A DNA stretch of 64,000 nt, from NCBI GenBank assembly GCA_913060875.1, contig CAJXSL010000014.1, forward strand, positions 89,752 to 153,751. The letters run 5' to 3'. Source of the stretch: an uncultured Desulfobacteraceae bacterium. GTDB lineage: Bacteria > Desulfobacterota > Desulfobacteria > Desulfobacterales > UBA5852. Positions 8,461 to 18,200 of the stretch are shown here, piece after piece; the stretch's first letter is position 1, and each line of letters starts with the position of its first letter. Position numbers and translations under genes: made by a program. A model generated the notes under the pieces. The model was not told where the DNA came from and did no database searches. It saw only the letters and a list, made by a program, of their open reading frames with translations.

Positions 8461-8464
8461 GGCA

Positions 8465-9316
<852 letters not shown>

Positions 9317-9354
9317 TTATGGTAGTTGTTCCAGCATTTGTTGCCCTGGGATAG

Positions 9355-9370
9355 AGCAATCGTCATGCCA
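9355..9370 (-). promoter_or_regulatory. Sigma-54 promoter of the nifH operon
   Basis: On the minus strand this reads TGGCATGACGATTGCT, matching TGGCAC-N5-TTGCW with one change outside the invariant GG/GC. The predicted start is near 9344, giving a leader of about 55 nt before nifH. It is the expected target of the adjacent NifA. Confidence 0.85.
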
Positions 9371-9478
9371 CCGCAGCCGGCAGAAAAGTAAAAGATCAAA
9401 AGCGCCATGAAATCATTATCGATTTTTCCCATAGGGGCATCGGGTCAGGTCTACTTCTTTTTCTCCGGGCAAGGGCGA

Positions 9479-9517
9479 TCTACAATCATGTCGATTGCCC
9501 ATCGACAATAGTGTAGA
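9479..9517. promoter_or_regulatory. 39-bp palindrome upstream of the nifH promoter (candidate enhancer site)
   Basis: Two nested inverted repeats share one centre: TCTACA...TGTAGA outside and TGTCGAT-N5-ATCGACA inside. The centre lies about 130 bp upstream of the -24 box, a normal enhancer distance. A further TGTAGATT half-site follows at 9533-9540. I found no canonical NifA site (TGT-N10-ACA) between 9371 and 9705, so this is the best enhancer candidate in the 416-bp gap, which holds no supported gene. Confidence 0.55.
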
Positions 9518-9705
9518 TTCAGGTGGCAGGTTTGTAGATTGGGCCAAGGTAAGCGCGGGCGCACGGGCCTTTTTTGTTGGCACGGCTGCTTGAATCAGGA
9601 CACCCATCGCACCGGACCGGTAGAATCTATCCTGGTCCACCAATAGAAATAGCAGGCTTGGGTCGATACGAAAAAATCAGGAAGGATTTGGGCGGAACGA
9701 ACGCC

Positions 9706-11265
9706 TCAGGAGGCTCTGGACTGCAATTTCTTGTGCTCACGGATAATCTTGCCCAGGTTGTACTTCTTGACCCGGTAACCCATCTGGCGCAGGGTCAGCC
9801 CAATCTCCCGGGCGGCTTTCTGCTGGACCCAGTCGTTGCGGGACAACGAAGCCAGCAGGGTTTCTTTTTCCATGATCTCCAGCTGCGAATTGCCTGAATT
9901 CTCCACAAAAGGCAGGGGAGGGCAATTGTGTCCATTTATCAGATAATCCGGCAGCATCTGCGGTTCAATCTGAGCGGTTTCGGCCATAATGGCCACCCGC
10001 TCGATGAGATTTTCCAATTCGCGCACGTTGCCGGGCCAATCGTAGTTGGAAAGGATGGCCATGCTTTCTTCGGTAAATGTAAAACCGAAGCCATACTCCT
10101 GGGACGTTTTGGTGGTGAAGTAGTCGATCAACAGGGGCAGATCGGCTTTGCGCTCGCGCAATGGCGGTATGGCGATGGGGAACACATTTAAACGATAAAA
10201 CAGGTCGGACCGAAAACGGCCTTCTGCTACCGCCAGGTTCAAATCCATGTTGGTGGCGGCCACAATGCGCACGTCCACTTTTCGCGTCCGCGTACTCCCC
10301 AGGCGTTCGAAATCGCGCTCCTGCAAAAAACGCAGGAGTTTGGCCTGCACGGGCAAGGGCAGCTCACCAATTTCATCCAGAAAAATCGTTCCGCTGTCTG
10401 CCTCCTCGAGCCGGCCCTTTTTCAGGCTGGTGGCACCGGTAAAGGCCCCTTTTTCATGCCCGAACAGTTCGGATTCAATGAGATTGTCCGGCAGGGAAGC
10501 ACAATTGACTTTCGTGAACGGGTTCCGGCGGCGATGGCTCAGTTCATGGATGATCCGGGCGGTCAGGGTTTTTCCGGTACCCGACTCGCCCAGCAGGAGG
10601 ACCGAAGCTTTGCTGGGGGCCACCTTGCGGATCATCTTGTTGAGAACCTGCATGGCCGGGCTGATGCCCACCGCGAAAAAATGGTTGTATTGCGCCGAAA
10701 CTTCAGCCCGCAGGCTGCGGTTTTCAGTGATCAGATCCTCTTCCCGTCGCTCCACCTGGCGGTTGAGACTGACAAATTGAGCCATCAGGGCCGCAACAAT
10801 GGTCAGGAACCGGATATCTTCCTTGAAATCCACTTCCGGACCGAAAAGCCGGTCGGCACTGAGCACACCGATGGGATCGTTGTTCAGAGTGATGGGCACG
10901 CCGATAAACGCCAAATTGTTTTTGTTCAGATTGCGCGCCTGGGTGCGGTTCAAGAACAATGGCTCCCGTCCGATATCCGGTACGGCAAAGGGCCGGGCTG
11001 TCTCGAAAATCGCACCGGTTATCCCTTCCCCGGGCGCGTATATCCCCCGCTTCTGCTCCATGGGGTCAAGGCCGTGGGAGGCGACAATCTTAAGGAGCCC
11101 CGTTTTGGGGTCACGCAACGTAACCGTGGCGCGATCCATGGCCAAATTCCGGGAGAGGTTTTCAAGAATGGATGACAAGGTCTGCCCCAAATCCAAAACT
11201 TTTCCGATTTCCCGGCTGATGGCGTAGAGCGCCTTTAACTCGATTTCGTAGATAGTGGATTCCAT
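9706..11265 (-). CDS. nifA: NifA-type sigma-54 activator (GAF, AAA+, Fis)
   Basis: This is the transcriptional activator expected to switch on the nif operon with sigma-54. From the ATG at 11265 (MESTIYEIELKALY) it has 519 residues. An N-terminal GAF domain covers about 20-180. The AAA+ domain has Walker A GESGTGKT, the sigma-54 contact loop GAFTGA, Walker B GTIFLDEIGE and FRSDLFYRLNV. The C-terminal Fis-type helix-turn-helix is AAREIGLTLRQMGYRVKKY, close to NifA recognition helices. The inter-domain linker has a single Cys, so it lacks the C-X4-C motif of oxygen-sensitive rhizobial NifA. The upstream ORF extension is unlikely coding. The gene lies directly upstream of nifH on the same strand. 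Confidence 0.88.
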   Translation of the reverse strand: MESTIYEIELKALYAISREIGKVLDLGQTLSSILENLSRNLAMDRATVTLRDPKTGLLKIVASHGLDPMEQKRGIYAPGEGITGAIFETARPFAVPDIGREPLFLNRTQARNLNKNNLAFIGVPITLNNDPIGVLSADRLFGPEVDFKEDIRFLTIVAALMAQFVSLNRQVERREEDLITENRSLRAEVSAQYNHFFAVGISPAMQVLNKMIRKVAPSKASVLLLGESGTGKTLTARIIHELSHRRRNPFTKVNCASLPDNLIESELFGHEKGAFTGATSLKKGRLEEADSGTIFLDEIGELPLPVQAKLLRFLQERDFERLGSTRTRKVDVRIVAATNMDLNLAVAEGRFRSDLFYRLNVFPIAIPPLRERKADLPLLIDYFTTKTSQEYGFGFTFTEESMAILSNYDWPGNVRELENLIERVAIMAETAQIEPQMLPDYLINGHNCPPLPFVENSGNSQLEIMEKETLLASLSRNDWVQQKAAREIGLTLRQMGYRVKKYNLGKIIREHKKLQSRAS

Positions 11266-11479
11266 AAAACCTTGAAGTGACCTTCGCGTGATCCATACCC
11301 GCCAGACCGAACAGACCAACGGGCGGCTCGGGTATGCAGGGCAGTTAGCACTCAATATATCTTGACAGTTTATATCAACGTTCATGCCAAGCGAATCCGC
11401 CCATCGAACTTTTTTATAACCTACTGAAATAATGTTATATTAAATGATATGAAGAATCTGGCGGGCGCCGACTAAATAA

Positions 11480-11521
11480 TACAATTATGTATTTTATTCT
11501 ATATAGTGATACATTTATGTA
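11480..11521. promoter_or_regulatory. Pair of AT-rich palindromic sites upstream of nifA
   Basis: TACAATTATGTA at 11480-11491 and TACATTTATGTA at 11510-11521 lie 30 bp apart centre to centre, close to three helical turns, in an AT-rich part of the 11266-11669 gap. The second is a perfect TACAT-TT-ATGTA palindrome. They look like paired operator sites, possibly for nifA. The rest of the gap shows no gene. Confidence 0.4.
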
Positions 11522-11669
11522 TTTATTGTCGATAGAAACGATATGATTGGCGTCAAGATCGGGAGGTATTAAGGGGGGCCACTGCCGGCTCGACTAGCAA
11601 TGCCCCCCCCCCACGTGCATAGCAATTATTTGGAACGATACGAGTCCATGGCGATGTTTTGCGGCGCCC

Positions 11670-13535
11670 CTATGCGGCGATGGTATCGGCCTCGACCGCC
11701 GCACTCCGAATGTCCTCGCCTGCTGGCGCTGCTTGGCGCACCGCTTGCGCCAGATCGGCCAATGCCGCTCCGTCGATCACCTCGTCTTTCAGCAATTGCC
11801 GGGCGGTTTTGTCGAGCAATCCCTTATTCTCTCTCAGGATCGCCATGGCGACGGCATACTGCTCATCGATGATGCGCCGCACTTCCTCGTCGATCAGCCG
11901 GGCGGTCTCCTCGCTGTACGCACTGCCGGTATCCGGCATCGGACCAAGGAATTGGGCCGAACGTTTGGGCGCAAAATAGACCTGCCCCAGGCGCTCGCTC
12001 ATGCCGTACTCCTTGACCATGCTGCTGGCCGTATCGGTTGCCCGGGATAGATCATTGTGGGCGCCGGTGGAAATGTCATTGAAGACGAGGGCTTCAGCGG
12101 CCCGGCCGCCCAGCAGCGTGGCGATCCGGTTGTTGAGTTCAGTCTTCCGCATCAGAAAGCGATCTTCAGTCGGAACCTGCATGGTATAGCCCAGGGCGGC
12201 AATCCCGCGCGGCACGATAGATATCTTCTGCACCGGATCGGTGCCGGGCAGGGCCATGGCCACGATGGCATGACCAAGCTCGTGATAGGCCACGATCTCT
12301 TTTTCTTCCGGATTGATCAACCGGTTTTTCTTTTCCAGACCGGCCACCACGCGTTCGACCGCTTCTTCGATCTCGGCCATCCCCAGGCGGCTTTTATCGC
12401 GTCGAACCGCCAGGAGCGCCGCTTCATTGACCAGGTTGGCCAGATCCGCGCCGACCATGCCGGACGTCATCCCGGCAATTTTTTCGGCATCGATGTCGCT
12501 CTCGGTCTCGACCCGGTCGATATAGATCTTCAGGATATCGGCACGCCCTTTTTTGTCCGGACGGTCCACGAGCACCTGGCGATCGAAACGGCCCGGCCGC
12601 AGCAAGGCCGGGTCCAGAATCTCCGGACGGTTGGTGGCCGCCATCAGGATCACGCCCACATTCGGGTCAAAACCGTCGAGTTCCACCAGCAACTGGTTCA
12701 AGGTCTGCTCGCGTTCGTCATGACCGCCGGCCATGCCGACCCCCCGGGCCTTGCCCAGGGCATCCAGCTCGTCGATAAAAATGATGCAGGGCGCCTTGGT
12801 CTTCGCCTCTTTAAAAAGGTCCCGCACACGGGCGGCCCCCAGGCCGACGAACATTTCGACGAATTCCGATCCGCTCAGACTGAAAAATGGCACGCCGCTT
12901 TCCCCGGCCACCGCCTTGGCCAGCAGGGTTTTACCCGTCCCGGGAGGCCCTACCAGCAAAATACCCCGGGGAATCTGCCCCCCGACGCGGGTATAACGTT
13001 CCGGCTCCTTGAGAAAAGAGGTCACCTCTTCAAGCTCCTGCTTGGCTTCGTCAACCCCGGCGGCATCCTTGAAGCGGAAGGGCACATCATCCTCCATATA
13101 AATCTTGGCCTTGTTCTTACCAACGGTCATGACCCCGGACTGCTGCTGGAAACGGCGCATCATGAAAAGCCAAATCCCAAAAAACAGGGCAATGGGGATG
13201 ACCCAGGACATCAGCGTTCCCAGGAAATTGGACTCGATCCGGCCCGAGTATTGTACATTGTTTTCTTCCAGCAGCTGGGAAATATCCGGATCGACCCGCA
13301 CCGTGCGGAACATATCCCCTTTCTCGGAACTGCCATCGGTCGGAACCATCCATCCCCGGATGTCGTTTTCGGAAATGGCGATTTCAGCCACCTGCCCTTC
13401 TTTCACCATTTTAATGAATTCGCTGTAGGGAATTGTCTTAACCATCAGGGCCGAAGCGATCAGGTTGTGCAGCAGCAAGACCGCCCAAACGCCCATGAGT
13501 ACGTACCATATTGAAAAGCGATGTTGTTTTTTCAT
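11670..13535 (-). CDS. ftsH: FtsH-family membrane AAA+ zinc metalloprotease
   Basis: FtsH degrades unfolded or regulated membrane and cytosolic proteins in an ATP-dependent manner. From the ATG at 13535 (MKKQHRF, with AAAGGA 6 nt upstream) it has about 621 residues. It shows a first membrane segment ([17 protein letters not shown]), a periplasmic region, a second segment ([19 protein letters not shown]), Walker A GPPGTGKT, Walker [13 protein letters not shown], the SRH region [19 protein letters not shown], and the zinc site YHELGHA (HELGH rather than the common HEAGH). The C-terminus is enriched in Ala. It is divergent from a MerR/B12-type regulator across 176 bp. It may be an accessory rather than the sole FtsH; this cannot be told from the window. 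Confidence 0.93.
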   Translation of the reverse strand: MKKQHRFSIWYVLMGVWAVLLLHNLIASALMVKTIPYSEFIKMVKEGQVAEIAISENDIRGWMVPTDGSSEKGDMFRTVRVDPDISQLLEENNVQYSGRIESNFLGTLMSWVIPIALFFGIWLFMMRRFQQQSGVMTVGKNKAKIYMEDDVPFRFKDAAGVDEAKQELEEVTSFLKEPERYTRVGGQIPRGILLVGPPGTGKTLLAKAVAGESGVPFFSLSGSEFVEMFVGLGAARVRDLFKEAKTKAPCIIFIDELDALGKARGVGMAGGHDEREQTLNQLLVELDGFDPNVGVILMAATNRPEILDPALLRPGRFDRQVLVDRPDKKGRADILKIYIDRVETESDIDAEKIAGMTSGMVGADLANLVNEAALLAVRRDKSRLGMAEIEEAVERVVAGLEKKNRLINPEEKEIVAYHELGHAIVAMALPGTDPVQKISIVPRGIAALGYTMQVPTEDRFLMRKTELNNRIATLLGGRAAEALVFNDISTGAHNDLSRATDTASSMVKEYGMSERLGQVYFAPKRSAQFLGPMPDTGSAYSEETARLIDEEVRRIIDEQYAVAMAILRENKGLLDKTARQLLKDEVIDGAALADLAQAVRQAAPAGEDIRSAAVEADTIAA

Positions 13536-13676
13536 GGGGTGTCCTTTCATTCAAAGCGGCACAGCGTATGAGCATAGGTTTCACAAGGACTATCATCCGG
13601 CGCTCGATCGTATGGCCGCATCTAATCGTGCTTGGTTGCAAGTCGACATTTATTTAAACAAATATTAAACACAATG

Positions 13677-13705
13677 TTGACATATGCAAATCGCTTTTTT
13701 ATTGT
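13677..13705 (+). promoter_or_regulatory. Sigma-70-type promoter for the MerR/B12 regulator
   Basis: A perfect TTGACA (13677-13682) is followed after 17 bp by TATTGT (13700-13705). The predicted start falls about 7 nt downstream, essentially at the ATG at 13712. No Shine-Dalgarno sequence is visible, so the message could be leaderless. Confidence 0.5.
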
Positions 13706-13711
13706 TGGATC

Positions 13712-14662
13712 ATGGAAACCCTTTGCACCCATCCGATCCGATACGTGGCCGACCATACCGGATTGAAGCCTTATCTCATCCGGACGTGGGAGGAGCGGTA
13801 TGGCGTTGTGCGTCCCCACCGCACCAGCGGCAACCGGCGGCTCTATTCGGATGACGATATCCGGCGGCTCAAATTGCTCAAACAGGCCGTTGATTGCGGC
13901 CACAACATATCCACGGTTGCGGAGCTGGATGATAAGGAGCTGATAGCCCTTGTGAAACGCGCCGCGCAGGACCGCTCCCGCCAGGCCCGGCAAGGCCCAT
14001 CCGAACCCAGCGGATCACAGCCCCCCTCGCCAACCTCAGCCTGGCCGACCATCGAGCGCGCCCTGAACAGCATCGTTCAACTGGATGCGCCGGCGCTCGA
14101 AACCGTCCTGAGCGAAGCCGCCGTGGATCTGCCACGGCAGACGTTTGTGGTCGATATCGTTGTGCCTTTATTTGCGAGGATCGGAGATTTGTGGCGCACC
14201 GGCAAGCTGAAAACGGTCAGTGAGCACATGGCGTCGGTGACCGTACGGTCGATCCTCTGGGATATGCTGCGAACCGTGGAAAACGCCCAAGATGCCCCCC
14301 GTATCGTGGTGGCCACGCCCGCAGGGCACCGGCACGAAATCGGGGCGCTGACATCGGCGCTTGCGGCGGCGGAGTCCGGCTGGACCCCCCTTTACTTCGG
14401 CCCCAACCTTCCATCCGACGAGATCGCCTACGCCGTCAAAAAGTGCAACGCCAGGGCCCTGTCCTTGAGCCTCTGTCACAGTCTAAACGCAAGCCGGTTG
14501 TCTGTCGAGCTGGGTAAAATACGCCGCGCGGCGGGATCCGACCTCCCCATTTTCGTGGGCGGCCCCGGTGTGGCGGCCGCCGGAGCGGCATTGGAGAGGA
14601 TTGCAGCGATGGTGTGCGACGACCTTCAAACCTTCCGCGATCGCCTTGAAATGCTGACCTGA
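13712..14662 (+). CDS. MerR-type regulator with a cobalamin-binding domain
   Basis: The N-terminal 70 residues are a MerR helix-turn-helix: YVADHTGLKPYLIRTWEERYG, then RTSGNRRLYSDDDIRRL. A B12-binding-2 cap-like helical region (about 115-200) and a Rossmann-like cobalamin domain (about 205-316) follow. In the latter, PAGHRHEIGAL holds a HxxG motif, with His in place of the Asp of DxHxxG. This architecture is that of CarH/LitR light- or adenosylcobalamin-sensing repressors and related oxygen or redox regulators. At 316 residues its length is normal. It is divergent from ftsH, so ftsH and its own gene are the obvious candidate targets. Whether it binds B12, and which signal it senses, is not shown by the sequence. 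Confidence 0.85.
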   Translation: METLCTHPIRYVADHTGLKPYLIRTWEERYGVVRPHRTSGNRRLYSDDDIRRLKLLKQAVDCGHNISTVAELDDKELIALVKRAAQDRSRQARQGPSEPSGSQPPSPTSAWPTIERALNSIVQLDAPALETVLSEAAVDLPRQTFVVDIVVPLFARIGDLWRTGKLKTVSEHMASVTVRSILWDMLRTVENAQDAPRIVVATPAGHRHEIGALTSALAAAESGWTPLYFGPNLPSDEIAYAVKKCNARALSLSLCHSLNASRLSVELGKIRRAAGSDLPIFVGGPGVAAAGAALERIAAMVCDDLQTFRDRLEMLT

Positions 14663-14677
14663 TGGGCGGGATTATTC

Positions 14678-14706
14678 CGACCGGCAACGCGTCCGGCTGC
14701 CGGTCG
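14678..14706. terminator. Hairpin between convergent genes
   Basis: CGACCGGCA and TGCCGGTCG form a 9-bp stem with an 11-nt loop between the MerR/B12 gene and the EF-hand gene, which converge. No clear U-run follows, so termination strength is uncertain. Confidence 0.45.
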
Positions 14707-14714
14707 CCCGGGGG

Positions 14715-15005
14715 TTAGGAACCTGATTTGACCCCGTGAACCTCACGAAAGGCATTCCATTCATCCGTACTGATGATGCCGTCCTTGTCGGCATCGATCA
14801 TGTCGAAACCTTTGCGCAGCTGTTCCTGATGCCTGGAACTGTATTCATCGAAGGTCAACTGGTTGTCCTGATTGGCATCCAGCTGGTCCATTTGCCATCC
14901 CGATGTCATACCGCCATAACCGTGATAGTGATGCCCGGCGATGGCTGCGGTGGTTGCAATCAGCGATAGACTGAACAGAGATATAATAAAAATTTTAGGG
15001 TCCAT
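14715..15005 (-). CDS. Small exported EF-hand calcium-binding protein
   Basis: The 96-residue protein begins with a signal peptide (FIISLFSLSLIATTAAIA). It then has a His/Gly/Tyr patch (GHHYHGYGG) and two EF-hand loops, DANQDNQLTFDE and DADKDGIISTDE, each with acidic residues at the calcium positions. It probably acts outside the cytoplasmic membrane. I chose the ATG at 15005 because AGAAGGG lies 9 nt before it, whereas the ATG at 15014 abuts that site. It stands downstream of the RND pump gene across 222 bp in which I see no other gene. A specific role cannot be assigned. Confidence 0.8.
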   Translation of the reverse strand: MDPKIFIISLFSLSLIATTAAIAGHHYHGYGGMTSGWQMDQLDANQDNQLTFDEYSSRHQEQLRKGFDMIDADKDGIISTDEWNAFREVHGVKSGS

Positions 15006-15227
15006 TATGGTCATCCCTTCTCATCAGCAGAGCCGATGTTTTATATTATGTTCAAATCATGTTTAGATAATAGAAATCCTGACCTGTTTGTCAATGGCAG
15101 GGGATTTTCCCAATTGGGAAGCGGTGGGATACGGCAACGGCCGGGCACCGCTGAAACGCCATCACGCAAGAGGCCTCAGGCAGGGCGGGAAGCGCCCGGG
15201 GAGAACGTTCCTTGTCGTTGCGCCCAA

Positions 15228-18200
15228 CTAATTAGCCAACTTGTCCAGGGCCTGTTTCAACGCCAGCATGCCGCTGCGAATTTGGTCCCGGTCCGGAGCC
15301 GGGTCCCGGAACCACGTCCAGAGCCCCTTCGGCTCAGGGGCCTGGTCGGAAGCGATCAGCTTCCGAAGGACGATCCGGCGGTGGCCACTGTAGATGCAAA
15401 GCGATGGAATGCGAGGAAAGAGGGGTGCCGTCTTAACCCGCGTGATGGATTCTTTCGCCAGAAAATAGCGGTCCACAGGTGTTCCCACGGAAACCCCCTC
15501 CGGGGTGATGTCGACGCAATAGCCTTCCCGGCTGCGTTTGGCCATGAAATAGACCAGGCCGATCCAGGTCGGGAGGAGCAGCAAGGCCAACAGGCCCGCG
15601 ACTTCCAGCGCAAGAGCGATGAAGAAAACCCCCGCTTCGATGCCGAGCTTGAGCATCGAGGGCGCTTGCAGGCTCGCCGTGGCCACACGCTCGATAATTC
15701 CCGGCGCCCAGACCTGAATCCCCCGGACAAAAAAGAGCACCTGGAGACCGACAATCAAAAAGACGCCCATGCGGGCGTAACGTCGGCGGGCAAAGAAAAA
15801 AGTCTGCCCGCGGAGGGATTCTTTCCATCTGGGACCACGGAAAGCGGAAAGGATATAATAGCGGATCCCCTCGAAGAGCGAATACATGACCGGGACCACC
15901 ACCAGGGTCAACACGGTCGCAAAGCAGATGCCGAAAATGATCACCACCCCCAGCCCCTCCCACAACTCATCGGTGATGGTCAGGGTCAGAATGCCGCCCA
16001 CCGTGGAGACGGTGGTGGAGATGATCGGCCGCAGGCGCTGCTGGCCGCCGGCCACGATGGCATCGAACATGTTCAGGCCGCCCTTGCGCATGCGGTTGAT
16101 GCAATCCACGAGAACGATGGAGTCGTTGACCACGATCCCGCTCAACCCCACCAGGCCGATGAAACTCATGATGGAAAAATTATTGCCGGTGACATACAGG
16201 CCGACCATGGCGCCCACGATGGACAGGGGCAGGGCCGTCAGGATGGCAAACGGCTGGGCAAGGGAGTTGAACTGGGAAACCAGCAGGGTAAAAATCAATA
16301 GGGCGGCGACGATATAGGCCAGACGCAGGGATTCGAAGGACTCGGCGGTCTCCTCGAATTCGCCGGAATAATCGAAGGTATACCCCGGCGGCAATTCCAG
16401 ATCGTCCAGTTGGCGCATCAGCTCCTGGGTGATCTCCACGGCGGAGCGCCCCCGATTGTTGGCCGATATCCGGACGATACGGCGCCGGTCCGAATGCCGG
16501 ATGCTGTTGAGCCCTTCGTCTTGGTAATAGCCGGCAATGGTCGTCAGGGGCACCAGGCGGCCCGAATCGGACCGCACCTTGACCTTTTCCAACATGCGCG
16601 GACTGGTGCGGCACTCCGGGGCAAAGCGCAGCTTGAGGTCGTATTCCTTGGAGACATCCAGTTCGTCACGGTATTCGCGGATTTCCAGGCCTGCAGTGGC
16701 CCCCCGCAGGATCGTCGCCACGGACTCCAGCGGGATGCCCATGGCCGCCGCCCGCTTGCGGTCGATTTCCACCCGCAGTTCCGGCGCCGCATCGCTGAAA
16801 TCGTCCTTGATGTCCACGACGCCCTCGATCCCTTCCATCACGGCCCTGACCCGGGCCGTTATACTGCGCAACACATGGATTTCAGGACCGACGATTTTCA
16901 GCAGAATGGGAGCGGCCGTGGGCGGTCCCCACTGGAGGGCCCGGAAACGGATATCCGCCCCGGGAATCGCCTGGAGAAAAGGCCGGATGCGCTCCTGGAT
17001 TTCACGATGGGAGGCCCGCGCAAACTCTTTGCCATCTTTGAGCTCAACCGTAATCTCGGCGAAATTGCTGATGGTGCCGGTTCCGAAGGAATATTCGTAG
17101 GCGCTCTGGCCCCGCTGGCCCACCGTGGACACCACCTGGACCAACTCCGTCACATGGTCGTCCACAATGCTTTCAACCTCGCGGGCCACGGCATCGGTAA
17201 TCGCCACTTCGGTTCCCCGCGGCGTTTCCACGGTGATGTAGATATAATCGAAATCGACATCCGGGAACATTTCGATCTTGACCAGCCCCCCGGCCACCAG
17301 ACCGAGGGCACTCCCCAGACAGAGGAAAATCATGACAATCACGAGGAAGCGGTGGTTCAGCGCCCAGGAGACCCCGCGCACATAAATCCGTTTCAGCTGA
17401 CGGAGATCTTCTTCCGGCCGCACGATGCGGCCGTCCTTGCGGGAGCGCTTCATGATCATGCTCAGGATCAGGGGGTTGGCCACCAGGGCCACCACCAGGG
17501 AGGCACAGAGGGCAATGGAAACCGTCTTGGGAAGAAACCCCATGTATTCGCCGGTGACCCCTGTCATGAGCAGCATGGGCAGAAAGGCCGCCATGGTGGT
17601 CAGGGTGGCGGAAATCACCGGCATGGCGATCTCCGAGGTACCCTCGATAACGGCCGTCACGCGATCTTTGCCCAACTGGTAATGGTGGTAGACGTTCTCC
17701 ACCACGATAATGGCATTGTCCACGATCATGCCGATGCACAACACCAGGGAAAAGCGCACCATGTCGTTGTTGGACATGCCGAAGACTTTCAGGAACACGA
17801 AGGAAAGCATGAGCGACAGGGGGATCGACAGGGCCGTGATCATGGCATTGCGCAGGCCCATGGCGAAATAGAGCACGATGACGACGATGATCAGGCCAAA
17901 TACCGCCGAGTTGTTCATCTGGTCGAAGCCCTGTTTGATATACTTGGCCTTCTCGGCGGTGACAGTGGCATGGACTCCGGCCGGAAAAGTTTTTTGCAAG
18001 TCTTCCAATTTGGCCTGGACCTTGCGAGAGGTCTCCAGGATATTGGCCCCGGCGCGTTTCTTGATGGCGATGGAGGCGGAGGCCACGCCATTCACCCGGG
18101 AGTAAGTCATATCCTCGGAATGGCCGTCGACCACCCGGGCCACATCTTTTAAAAAAACCACCCGGTCCCCATCGCGAATCAGGGGAACCTTGTTGTAGTC

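Noticed and set aside
9576-9592. Plus-strand sigma-54-like sequence TGGCACGGCTGCTTG
   Set aside because: The -12 part (CTTG) does not match TTGC and there is no plus-strand gene downstream; both flanking genes are on the minus strand.
9416-9643. 75-aa ORF between nifA and nifH
   Set aside because: It covers the predicted enhancer palindrome, has no ribosome site and shows no protein-like features.
11600-11872. ORFs antisense to the 3' end of ftsH
   Set aside because: Shadows of the Ala-rich ftsH C-terminus; no independent support.
16410-18152. 580-aa plus-strand ORF, and 15036-16301 next to it
   Set aside because: Both are antisense to the RND pump gene and have shadow-like composition.
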